Shown: in pieces, positions 54,969-62,900 of the stretch | Layout: every line of letters starts with the position of its first letter | How positions within the stretch are numbered: position 1 is the stretch's first letter | DNA from: Duganella sp. BJB480 | GTDB taxonomy: Bacteria; Pseudomonadota; Gammaproteobacteria; Burkholderiales; Burkholderiaceae_D | NCBI GenBank assembly: GCA_003416985.1 | Contig: QVIN01000007.1 | Span: forward strand, 124,001 to 188,000 | DNA length: 64,000 nucleotides | Reading direction: 5' to 3' | Translations under genes and position numbers: made by a program | Notes under the pieces: generated by a model | Databases searched by the model: none | Told to the model about the DNA's origin: nothing | Seen by the model: the letters and a program-made list of their open reading frames with translations, nothing else

Positions 54969-55544
54969 TCAGGCGATGCGGAAGGCCATCTGCGTTCCGC
55001 CGAGCTCGATCACGTCGCCATGGTTCAGGCGTTGCGCCTGCCTGCCTAGCGCGATGCCGTTGACCAGCGGCGGCTGCGCGCCTTCCTGATGCGTGATGGT
55101 GTAGGCATCCGGATGGCGGTGGATCACCACCACCTGCCCACCGGCGCGGCCGAGCGTGGTCTGCGGCTTGGTCAGCGCCATTTGTTTGCCGGCATTGTTG
55201 CCATTTAATACTTCGATCTGCGCCAGCAGCGGCGCCGCCGCCATCATCGGCCGCACGCCGTCGGCGATGAATTCGATCTGGAACTTGGCCATTTTGATCA
55301 CGTCCTGGTGTTGCAGGAAATGCTTGCCGATGCGGTGGCCGTTGACGAAGGTGCCGTTGGTGCTGTGCAGGTCTTCCAGGAAGGAGTCGTCCAGGATGGT
55401 GACGATGACCGCATGGTCGCCGCTGACGGCCGGATGCGTCAGCACGATGTCGTTGCGCGGGTGACGGCCGATGGTCATCCGCTCTTTGCTCAGTTGTATT
55501 TGCTGTTCGACTTGCCCATCCCGCGAGATGATGATCTTCGCCAA
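54969..55544 (-). CDS. Double FHA-domain protein
   Basis: 191 residues from a TTG at 55542-55544, preceded by GGAG with a 6-nt spacer; an upstream TTG lacks such a site. The first FHA domain (about 20-90) has IGRHPRNDIVL, SGDHA and STNGTFVNG, complete for phosphothreonine binding. The second (about 115-190) keeps TLGRAGG, VVIHRHPD and PPLVNGIALG but lacks the NG-T core, so it may be structural. Target kinase unknown. It lies 72 bp beyond the sucD stop on the same strand, separated by a terminator. Confidence 0.88.
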   Translation of the reverse strand: MAKIIISRDGQVEQQIQLSKERMTIGRHPRNDIVLTHPAVSGDHAVIVTILDDSFLEDLHSTNGTFVNGHRIGKHFLQHQDVIKMAKFQIEFIADGVRPMMAAAPLLAQIEVLNGNNAGKQMALTKPQTTLGRAGGQVVVIHRHPDAYTITHQEGAQPPLVNGIALGRQAQRLNHGDVIELGGTQMAFRIA

Positions 55545-55560
55545 TCTGGTCTCCAAAAAC

Positions 55561-55587
55561 AAAAAAGGGGAGCGCTGGGCTCCCCTT
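55561..55587 (-). terminator. Terminator after sucCD
   Basis: Perfect 9-bp stem AAGGGGAGC / GCTCCCCTT with a 5-base loop; on the minus strand the stem runs into six T. It begins 29 bp after the sucD stop codon. Confidence 0.9.
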
Positions 55588-55615
55588 CATTATTCCACAA
55601 TCAAGCCGGCTGTAA

Positions 55616-56497
55616 TTACAGCATGGCTTTCAGCAGACGCGCCATTTCGGACGGGTTCTTGGTGACGGTGATGCCGCAAGCTTCCATGATTTCCAGTTTG
55701 GCTTGTGCGGTGTCGGCGCCGCCGGAGATCAGCGCGCCGGCGTGGCCCATGCGCTTGCCCGGAGGAGCGGTCACACCGGCGATGAAGCCGACGACCGGTT
55801 TTTTCATGTTGTCTTTGATCCAGTAAGCCGCGTTGGCTTCGTCCGGACCACCGATTTCGCCGATCATGATGACCGCGTCGGTATCAGGATCGTCGTTGAA
55901 CATCTTCATGACGTCGATGTGCTTCAGACCGTTGATCGGGTCGCCGCCGATGCCGACTGCCGACGATTGGCCCAGGCCCAGTGCGGTCAGCTGACCGACT
56001 GCTTCATAGGTCAGGGTGCCCGAACGCGAGACCACGCCGATACGGCCCTTCTTGTGGATGTGGCCTGGCATGATGCCGATCTTGATTTCATCAGGGGTGA
56101 TCAGGCCTGGGCAGTTAGGGCCCAGCAGCAGGGTCTTGGAACCTGCTTTGGCCATGCGGTCCTTCAGGGCCATCATGTCGCGGACAGGGATGCCTTCGGT
56201 GATGCAGATGGCCAGATCCATTTCGGCTTCGACAGCTTCCCAGATCGCGGCGGCCGCGCCTGCTGGCGGGACGTAGATCACGGACACGTTGGCGCCGGTT
56301 TCTTTTTTCGCTTCGGTGACGTTAGCGAAAATAGGGATGCCTTCGAAATCTTCGCCGGCTTTCTTCGGGTTCACGCCTGCGACGAAGGCAGCTTTGCCGT
56401 TCGCGTAGTCGCGGCAACCGCGGGTGTGGAATTGACCGGTCTTGCCGGTAATACCTTGGGTAACGACTTTGGTATCTTTATTGATCAGAATGGACAT
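55616..56497 (-). CDS. sucD: Succinyl-CoA synthetase, alpha subunit
   Basis: 293 residues. The N-terminal CoA-binding Rossmann region (TKVVTQGITGKTGQFHT), the LLGPNCPGLI segment and the active-site His in the GHAGALISGG loop are all present. With SucC it interconverts succinyl-CoA and succinate with ATP/GTP formation in the TCA cycle. It follows sucC by 13 bp and ends at a clear terminator. Confidence 0.97.
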   Translation of the reverse strand: MSILINKDTKVVTQGITGKTGQFHTRGCRDYANGKAAFVAGVNPKKAGEDFEGIPIFANVTEAKKETGANVSVIYVPPAGAAAAIWEAVEAEMDLAICITEGIPVRDMMALKDRMAKAGSKTLLLGPNCPGLITPDEIKIGIMPGHIHKKGRIGVVSRSGTLTYEAVGQLTALGLGQSSAVGIGGDPINGLKHIDVMKMFNDDPDTDAVIMIGEIGGPDEANAAYWIKDNMKKPVVGFIAGVTAPPGKRMGHAGALISGGADTAQAKLEIMEACGITVTKNPSEMARLLKAML

Positions 56498-56510
56498 GTT
56501 GATTCCTTAA

Positions 56511-57680
56511 TTAAGCTTGACCGGCAGCGGCGGCGACTACGCTCTTCGCTGCATCTTCCATGGTGTCGGCTGCGATGATAGGCAGACCGGAATCGGCCAG
56601 CATCTTCTTGCCCAGGTCTTCGTTGGTGCCCTTCATGCGGACCACCAGCGGCACGTTCAGCGACACGGCCTTGACCGCGGTGATCACGCCTTCGGCGATC
56701 ACGTCGCAGCGCATGATGCCGCCGAAGATGTTGACCAGGATGGCTTTCAGGCCTGGGTTTTTCAGCATGATCTTGAAGGCCTCGGTTACTTTCTCAGCCG
56801 TGGCGCCGCCGCCGACGTCCAGGAAGTTGGCTGGCTCGCCGCCGAACAGCTTGATGGTGTCCATGGTGGCCATGGCCAGGCCGGCGCCGTTCACCAGGCA
56901 GCCGATGTTGCCGTCCAGGGAGATGTAGGCCAGGTCGAATTTCGATGCTTCGACTTCGGCTGGATCTTCTTCGTCCAGGTCGCGGTAGGCGACGATTTCC
57001 GGCTGGCGGAACAGCGAGTTGGCGTCGAAGTTGAACTTGGCGTCCAGAGCGATGACCTTGCCCGAACCGGTCAGGATCAGCGGGTTGATTTCGGCCAGCG
57101 ACGAGTCGGTTTCCCAGTAGGCTTTGTACAGGCCTTTCAGGTTGGCGACGGCGTCGGCGATCGACGCTTCCGGCACGCCGATCTTGGCGGCGATGCCGGC
57201 CGCTTCAGCGTCGGTCAGGCCGATCGATGGATCGATGGCGATCGAGTGCAGCAGCTCAGGGTGGGACTCGGCCACTTCTTCGATGTCCATGCCGCCTTCG
57301 GAGGAAGCCATCAGCACGACGCGCTGCGAGACGCGGTCGGTAACCATCGACACGTACAGTTCTTTCTTGATGTCCGCGCCTTCTTCGATCAGCAGGCGGC
57401 GTACTTTCTGGCCTTCAGGGCCGGTCTGGTGCGTGACCAGCTGCATGCCCATGATTTGCTCGGCGTATTCCTTGACTTGTTCCAGCGACTTGGCGACTTT
57501 CACGCCGCCGCCTTTACCACGGCCACCGGCGTGGATCTGTGCTTTCACAACCCAGACCGGGCCGCCCAAGGTTTCAGCAGCTTTGACTGCTTCTTCAACG
57601 GACATGCACGGAATACCGCGCGGAACCGTCACTCCGTATTTTCGGAGGATTTCTTTGCCTTGATACTCATGGATTTTCAT
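56511..57680 (-). CDS. sucC: Succinyl-CoA synthetase, beta subunit
   Basis: 389 residues from the ATG at 57678-57680; the frame open further upstream is not coding. ATP-grasp N-terminal domain (MKIHEYQGKEILRKYGV, KAQIHAGGRGKGGGVKV) and C-terminal CoA-ligase domain (NIFGGIMRCDVIAEGV). First gene of sucCD. Upstream, 77 bp separate it from the DUF2889 gene on the same strand. Confidence 0.97.
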   Translation of the reverse strand: MKIHEYQGKEILRKYGVTVPRGIPCMSVEEAVKAAETLGGPVWVVKAQIHAGGRGKGGGVKVAKSLEQVKEYAEQIMGMQLVTHQTGPEGQKVRRLLIEEGADIKKELYVSMVTDRVSQRVVLMASSEGGMDIEEVAESHPELLHSIAIDPSIGLTDAEAAGIAAKIGVPEASIADAVANLKGLYKAYWETDSSLAEINPLILTGSGKVIALDAKFNFDANSLFRQPEIVAYRDLDEEDPAEVEASKFDLAYISLDGNIGCLVNGAGLAMATMDTIKLFGGEPANFLDVGGGATAEKVTEAFKIMLKNPGLKAILVNIFGGIMRCDVIAEGVITAVKAVSLNVPLVVRMKGTNEDLGKKMLADSGLPIIAADTMEDAAKSVVAAAAGQA

Positions 57681-57757
57681 GCTGGCTTCCCTTCTGATGC
57701 TGATGTGTAAAAATCGGTTGATACTGCGAAATGTGTGAAACTGGTAAGCAGGGATTG

Positions 57758-58342
57758 CTACGCGCCACCTGGTGCTGCTTTGGCCACCCAGCGCGGGTAA
57801 AACTGCGCCACTGCCCCACCGTCGGTGCGCAGGGCATGGCATTTGTCGAGTTGAAACGGCTTGTGGCGCGGCACGCCTTGGTCTTCGGTGGCCGCGTCGT
57901 TGGTCGACCAGACATCGTTGGCGAACGCCTGCACCGCGGCCGTGGGCAGGATCTGCGCCAGTTCGGTCAGGTGGGTGCAGCCGGCGGTGCCGGCCAGGCG
58001 TTGCTTGAGCTCGTGGCGGAAACCCTTCATCAGGTTCAGGCCGACGAGCTGTTTCTTGTAATCGGGGGCGATGGTGTCGCAGTAACCGGGATACGGCACG
58101 GCATCGGATGCGGCTTCGGCATCGACGATGGTCAGTTGCAGATCGACGGTCAAACGCAGGTGCAGGTCGTGCAGGGGCGTGCCGGCAGCGCGCGGGCCGG
58201 AGGCCAGCATGGTGTCGATGACTTTGATGTCGGTGATATGGGCGTCAAGATCCCACAGGCCGTCATCGCGCGCGTACGCTTGGACGGCAATTGCACGCGT
58301 GTGCCGCAGCGCACGTCGGGTAACTGGGGTTGACAGGGACAT
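57758..58342 (-). CDS. DUF2889 protein
   Basis: 194 residues if the ATG at 58340-58342 is used, which fits the usual DUF2889 opening (LSTPVTRRALRHTRAIAVQAYARDDGLWDLDAHITD). Other family-like parts are YPGYCDTIAPDYKKQLVGLNLMKGFRHELKQRL and GCTHLTEL. Function of DUF2889 is unknown. No signal peptide. The ribosome site is weak, and a start 27 codons upstream remains open. The 266 bp from here to recX (58343-58608) are AT-richer and hold no gene that I can see. Confidence 0.82.
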   Translation of the reverse strand: MSLSTPVTRRALRHTRAIAVQAYARDDGLWDLDAHITDIKVIDTMLASGPRAAGTPLHDLHLRLTVDLQLTIVDAEAASDAVPYPGYCDTIAPDYKKQLVGLNLMKGFRHELKQRLAGTAGCTHLTELAQILPTAAVQAFANDVWSTNDAATEDQGVPRHKPFQLDKCHALRTDGGAVAQFYPRWVAKAAPGGA

Positions 58343-58608
58343 AAGACCGATGCCGCTCTCGCGACAGAAATTTAGTAAGCAGCCATGTGCTGAATCGCAC
58401 GTGTCCGCAGCTTCTACGGACAACTACCGCACCTGCGGCGCTGCAAAAACCCCAAAAGTGTAGCACATCAAGACCGCCAGTTGCGTCAGAACATAGCTTT
58501 TGGACGGAAATATGGATGTTTTGAGGATTTTATTACAAGAAATTCATAGGTCTTATTTCAGTCATGGAAACATTACATGGTGCGGCGCGGCAGCGGCCGG
58601 GTCGGCCG

Positions 58609-59061
58609 CTAATCGTCTTCCGGCGCGCCCTTGAGCGCGGTCTGCACGGCGCGCTGGGAAAATCCCCGCTGCAGCAGGAAGCGCATCTGCTTGTTGCGTT
58701 CCTGCGGATCGGCGGCCACGGTGCCGAACTTGCGGTTCCACACTTCCACGCAGCGTTCGGTCTCGCCCTCGGCCAGGCCGGCCTTGAGTTCCTGCAGTTC
58801 CTCGCCCTTGATGCCGTGGCTTTGCAGCTCGGCGACGATGCGGCTGTTGCCGAAGCGGGCCGAGCGGCGGTGGATCAGCGCCTCCGAGAAGCGCTCCTGC
58901 GACAGCCAGTTGTTCTTTTCCAGCAGGTCGAGCAGGGCTTCGACGTCGTCGCCCTCCTCCGCGTAGCGCGCCAGCTTGCGGCCCAGCTCCATGCGGCTGT
59001 GCTCGCGCATCGACAGGAAGCGCAGCGCGCGCGCCTTCAGGCTGAGTTGCGGTGCTGCCAT
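58609..59061 (-). CDS. recX: RecX regulator of RecA
   Basis: 150 residues with three repeated helical modules: ALRFLSMREHSRMELGRKL, LEKNNWLSQERFSEALI and the C-terminal RFLLQRGFSQRAVQTAL. RecX binds in the groove of RecA filaments and limits strand exchange. It lies 73 bp downstream of recA on the same strand, with a hairpin between them. Confidence 0.94.
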   Translation of the reverse strand: MAAPQLSLKARALRFLSMREHSRMELGRKLARYAEEGDDVEALLDLLEKNNWLSQERFSEALIHRRSARFGNSRIVAELQSHGIKGEELQELKAGLAEGETERCVEVWNRKFGTVAADPQERNKQMRFLLQRGFSQRAVQTALKGAPEDD

Positions 59062-59083
59062 AAAATCCTCCGCACAATGAGAA

Positions 59084-59114
59084 AACCACCGGCTGAATCA
59101 ACAGCGCGGTGGTT
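59084..59114 (-). terminator. recA-recX intergenic hairpin
   Basis: On the minus strand the stem AACCACCG (59107-59114) / CGGTGGTT (59084-59091) is extended by GCTG / CAGC around a 6-base loop with one bulged base, followed by TTTTC. It probably stops most recA transcripts and lets a fraction reach recX, as known from E. coli. Confidence 0.65.
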
Positions 59115-59134
59115 CGGGATGAAGCGGACGCGGC

Positions 59135-60262
59135 TTACGCGGCGTCGGCCTTGTCGCCCTTGTCCGCTTTATCCGCTTTATCCGCCTTGTCGACGGATTT
59201 CAGCTTGACGACGGTGTCGCCCTTGTCGGTGTTGAGCGGCGGCAGTGGGCGCACGCCCAGCGATTCGCGCACCTTGTTTTCGATTTCCCACGCCAGCTCC
59301 GGACGCTCCTGCAGGAAGATGCGGGCGTTGTCCTTGCCCTGGCCGACGCGCTCGCCGTTGTAGCTGTACCACGAGCCGGACTTCTCGACGATCTTCGCTT
59401 CCACGCCCAGATCAAGAATCTCGCCCTCGCGCGAGGTGCCCGCGCCGTACAGGATGTCGAAGTGCGCTTCCTTGAACGGCGGCGCGATCTTGTTCTTGAC
59501 GACCTTGACCTTGGTTTCGTTGCCGATCACCTCGTCGCCCGATTTGATCGAGCCGGTGCGGCGGATGTCCAGGCGCACGGAGGCGTAGAACTTCAGCGCG
59601 TTGCCGCCGGTGGTGGTCTCCGGGCTGCCGAACATGACGCCGATCTTCATGCGGATCTGGTTGATGAAGATGACCAGGGTGTTGGTGCGGTTGATCGAAC
59701 CGGTCAGCTTGCGCAGCGCCTGGGACATCAAACGCGCCTGCAGGCCCGGCAGCGAATCGCCCATGTCGCCTTCGATCTCGGCGCGCGGCGTCAGCGCCGC
59801 GACGGAGTCGACCACGACCATGTCCACCGAGCCGGAGCGCACCAGCGCGTCGCAGATTTCCAACGCCTGTTCGCCGGTGTCCGGCTGCGAGATCAGCAGC
59901 TCGTGCAGGTTCACGCCCAGCTTTTGCGCATAGCCCACGTCCAGCGCGTGCTCGGCGTCGATGAAGGCGCAGGTGCCGCCCAGTTTTTGCATTTCCGCGA
60001 TGGTTTGCAGGGTCAGCGTGGTTTTGCCGGACGATTCAGGACCGTAGATCTCCACCACGCGGCCGCGCGGCAGGCCGCCGACGCCCAGGGCGATGTCCAG
60101 GCCCAGCGAGCCGGTCGACACCACCTGCACGTCCTCGATCGGCGCGTTGGCGTCCATGCGCATTACGGAGCCTTTGCCGAATTGCTTTTCAATCTGGGCC
60201 AGCGCGGCAGCGAGCGCCTTAGCCTTTTCAGATGCAGGTACAACAGCTTTTTTATCGTCCAT
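59135..60262 (-). CDS. recA: Recombinase RecA
   Basis: 375 residues. Walker A is GPESSGKTTLTLQ, loop L1/L2 and Walker B regions follow (VDMVVVDSVAAL, GGNALKFYASVRLDIRR), and the MAW motif is present. It forms filaments on ssDNA for recombination and LexA cleavage. The C-terminus is odd: Lys/Asp/Ala triplets repeated (VDKADKADKADKGDKADAA) where most RecA tails are merely acidic. An SOS box lies 60 bp upstream; recX follows. Confidence 0.98.
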   Translation of the reverse strand: MDDKKAVVPASEKAKALAAALAQIEKQFGKGSVMRMDANAPIEDVQVVSTGSLGLDIALGVGGLPRGRVVEIYGPESSGKTTLTLQTIAEMQKLGGTCAFIDAEHALDVGYAQKLGVNLHELLISQPDTGEQALEICDALVRSGSVDMVVVDSVAALTPRAEIEGDMGDSLPGLQARLMSQALRKLTGSINRTNTLVIFINQIRMKIGVMFGSPETTTGGNALKFYASVRLDIRRTGSIKSGDEVIGNETKVKVVKNKIAPPFKEAHFDILYGAGTSREGEILDLGVEAKIVEKSGSWYSYNGERVGQGKDNARIFLQERPELAWEIENKVRESLGVRPLPPLNTDKGDTVVKLKSVDKADKADKADKGDKADAA

Positions 60263-60321
60263 AATGTTCTTTCAACCAGTGAGTGGGTGCAAATTCGCTG
60301 AATTCGTCGGTACAGGCAGCA

Positions 60322-60337
60322 CTGTATAAAAAAACAG
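60322..60337 (-). promoter_or_regulatory. LexA (SOS) box of recA
   Basis: CTGTATAAAAAAACAG is a perfect CTGT-N8-ACAG site, extended to CACTGT...ACAGTG. On the minus strand TTGCAT, 17 bp upstream of TACAGT, could be the recA promoter, with the box covering its -10 and spacer. Distance to the recA start codon is 59 bp. Confidence 0.9.
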
Positions 60338-60443
60338 TGCTTAATGCAAGCACGATTTTTAAACAATTTTGAGATAGCACAAAAACTCGCCACCCTGCGC
60401 GAAATGCAACACAATACAAGCTTCTGCAGCCGGAGTGCTTCAC

Positions 60444-61124
60444 ATGCGTATTTTACTTGCCGAGGATGACAGCGTACTGGCCGACGGCCTGACCCGCTCG
60501 CTACGCCAGTCCGGCTACGCCATCGATTGCGTCGGCAACGGCCAGGAGGCCGACACCGCCCTGTCGACCCAGGAATTCGACCTGCTGATCCTCGACCTGG
60601 GCCTGCCCAAGCTGTCCGGGCTGGAGGTGCTGCGCCGCCTGCGCGCGCGCGCCTCGCTGCTGCCGGTGCTGATCCTGACGGCGGCCGATTCGATCGAGCA
60701 GCGCGTCAACGGCCTCGACCTGGGCGCCGACGACTACATGGCCAAGCCCTTCGCGCTGTCCGAGCTGGAGGCGCGGGTGCGCGCGCTGACCCGGCGCGGC
60801 GCCGGCGGCGGCGCCACCGTGGTCAAGCACGGGCCGCTGAGCTACGACCAGGTCGGCCGCAGCGCCTACATCAACGACCAGATGCTGGACCTGTCGGCGC
60901 GCGAGCTGGGCCTGCTGGAAATCCTGCTGGCGCGCAGCGGCCGCCTGGTGTCCAAGGAGCAGCTGGTGGACCACCTGTGCGAGTGGGGCGAGGAAGTCAG
61001 CAACAACGCCATCGAGGTCTATGTGCACCGGCTGCGCAAGAAGATCGAGGTGGGCGGCATCCGCATCGCCACCGTGCGCGGACTGGGCTACTGCCTGGAG
61101 AAATTCTCGGACGCCGCCAAGTGA
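60444..61124 (+). CDS. OmpR-family response regulator (QseB/TctD-like)
   Basis: 226 residues from the ATG at 60444, with GGAG 8 nt upstream. Receiver domain with Asp51 (LLILDLGLPKLSG) and Lys of MAKPF; the winged-helix output domain (about 125-220) ends VRGLGYCLEKF. It is the first gene of a four-gene operon; its stop overlaps the kinase start as GTGA. It probably controls this operon or the uptake of the symporter's substrate. Confidence 0.95.
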   Translation: MRILLAEDDSVLADGLTRSLRQSGYAIDCVGNGQEADTALSTQEFDLLILDLGLPKLSGLEVLRRLRARASLLPVLILTAADSIEQRVNGLDLGADDYMAKPFALSELEARVRALTRRGAGGGATVVKHGPLSYDQVGRSAYINDQMLDLSARELGLLEILLARSGRLVSKEQLVDHLCEWGEEVSNNAIEVYVHRLRKKIEVGGIRIATVRGLGYCLEKFSDAAK

Positions 61125-62638
61125 CGCCGCCGGCCTCGCCACCGCAGCAGGATCTGGAGTACCAGCCGCCGGCGGCCGAGACGGACGACATCCAGCACTC
61201 GCTGTTCGGCGAGATCCTGGACTGGATGCTGGCGCCGCTGCTGTTGCTGTGGCCGATGAGCATCGCGATCACCTACCTGGTGGCCAAGTCCATCGCCAAC
61301 CAGCCGTTCGACCACGCGCTGGAGGACAGCGTGACCGTGCTGGCGCAGCAGGTGCGCGCGGTGGACGGCAAGGTCATCAAGGGCCTGTCCGGCCCGGCGC
61401 GCGACATCCTGCGCGCCGACGACGTCGACAGCGTCTACTTCCAGATCCAGGGCCCGCACGGCGAACACGTGGACGGCGACCGCGACCTGCCGCCGCCGGT
61501 CATCGACGAGGACGACAAGCCGCGCAGCAGCGTGCGCTTCCGCAACGACACCATGCACGGCACGCCGGTGCGCGTGGCCTACGCCTACGTGCGGCTCGAG
61601 CGCGACGCCGTCGACGACCCGCAGCTGGCGCTGGTGCAGGTGGCCGAGACGCTGGAGAAGCGCGGCCAGCTGGCCAACGCCATCATCAAGGGCGTGATCC
61701 TGCCGCAGTTCATCATCCTGCCCATCGTGCTGGCCCTGGTGTGGTTCGCGCTGGCGCGCGGGCTGTCGCCGCTGGCGCAGCTGCAGGAGCGCATCCGCGC
61801 GCGCAGCTCGGATGACCTCAGCCCCATCGCCTCCAACCAGGTGCCGGAGGAGATCTCGCCGCTGGTCACCTCGCTCAACGACATGCTGGCGCGGCTGTCG
61901 CTGTCGATCGAGATGCAGAAGCGCTTCATCGCCGACGCCGCGCACCAGATGCGTACGCCGCTGGCGGGCATGCGCATGCAGTCCGAGCTGGCGCTGCGCC
62001 AGACCGACAGCGGCGAGATCCACCGCTCGCTGGAGCAGCTGGCCAAGAGCTCGGAGGCCGCCACCCGCCTGGTCAACCAGCTGCTGGCCCTGGCCCGCGC
62101 CGAGAACCAGCCGCAGGCCGGCACCGCCATGCTGCCGCTGGAATTGTCCGAGCTGGCGCGCAGCGCGGTGCAGGACTGGGTGCCGGCCTCGTTCGCGCAG
62201 CGCATCGACCTGGGCTACGAGGCGCCGGCCGAGCCGGTGCACATCGTCGGCAACCCGACCATGCTGCGCGAGCTGCTGTCCAACCTGATCGACAACGCGC
62301 TGCGCTACACGCCCACCGGCGGCAGCGTCACCGTGCGCGTGCGCGGCGACACCGAGCACGGTTTCCTGGAGGTCGAAGACACCGGCCCCGGCATCGCCCA
62401 GGCCGAGCGCGGGCGGGTGTTCGAACGCTTCTACCGCATCCTCGGCAACAAGGCCGAGGGCAGCGGCCTGGGCCTGGCCATCGTGCGCGAGATCGCCCAG
62501 CAGCACGGCGCCGAGGTCGACATCTACAACAACCCGCGCGCGCAGCAATCGAAGCTGCCGGGCGCCCTGTTCCGGCTGACCTTCCCGTTGCCGCCGCGTC
62601 CGCAGGAACCGGAAAGCGAGCCGCCGTATTATGGATAA
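61121..62638 (+). CDS. Membrane sensor histidine kinase (TctE/QseC-like)
   Basis: 505 residues from the GTG at 61121. Cytoplasmic N-tail, transmembrane helix (about 38-56), periplasmic domain (about 57-190), second helix (about 192-212), HAMP-like linker, HisKA with His275 (ADAAHQMRTPL), and HATPase with DNALRYT, DTGPGI and GSGLGLAIV. Domain plan matches the TctE group, which sense carboxylates. It partners the overlapping response regulator, and the next two genes encode a transporter, so the likely signal is its solute. Confidence 0.94.
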   Translation: MTPPASPPQQDLEYQPPAAETDDIQHSLFGEILDWMLAPLLLLWPMSIAITYLVAKSIANQPFDHALEDSVTVLAQQVRAVDGKVIKGLSGPARDILRADDVDSVYFQIQGPHGEHVDGDRDLPPPVIDEDDKPRSSVRFRNDTMHGTPVRVAYAYVRLERDAVDDPQLALVQVAETLEKRGQLANAIIKGVILPQFIILPIVLALVWFALARGLSPLAQLQERIRARSSDDLSPIASNQVPEEISPLVTSLNDMLARLSLSIEMQKRFIADAAHQMRTPLAGMRMQSELALRQTDSGEIHRSLEQLAKSSEAATRLVNQLLALARAENQPQAGTAMLPLELSELARSAVQDWVPASFAQRIDLGYEAPAEPVHIVGNPTMLRELLSNLIDNALRYTPTGGSVTVRVRGDTEHGFLEVEDTGPGIAQAERGRVFERFYRILGNKAEGSGLGLAIVREIAQQHGAEVDIYNNPRAQQSKLPGALFRLTFPLPPRPQEPESEPPYYG

Positions 62639-62900
62639 GACCCAGATCCGCGCCCGGCACTGGGAGCGCACGCGCCGCCTGACCGCGATCCTGCTGCTGG
62701 CCTGGCTGGCGACCGGCTTCTGCGCCGCCTTCTTCGCCCGCGAGCTGGCCGGCCTGAGCGTGTTCGGCTGGCCGCTGTCGTTTTACCTGGCGGCGCAGGG
62801 CGCGTCGCTGGTCTACCTGAGCATCCTGGCCGTGTATGCCTGGCGCATGCGCAAGCTGGACCGCGCGGCGGCGGCGGCCGCAACGGAGCCGCGCGCGTGA
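62631..62900 (+). CDS. DUF4212 symporter small subunit
   Basis: 89 residues with two transmembrane helices (about 17-37 and 48-70): LLAWLATGFCAAFFARELAG and FGWPLSFYLAAQGASLVYL. DUF4212 proteins are encoded directly before a subgroup of sodium:solute symporters (VC_2705 type). The gene overlaps the kinase by 8 bp and the symporter by 4 bp, so all four genes are tightly coupled. Confidence 0.93.
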   Translation: MDKTQIRARHWERTRRLTAILLLAWLATGFCAAFFARELAGLSVFGWPLSFYLAAQGASLVYLSILAVYAWRMRKLDRAAAAAATEPRA

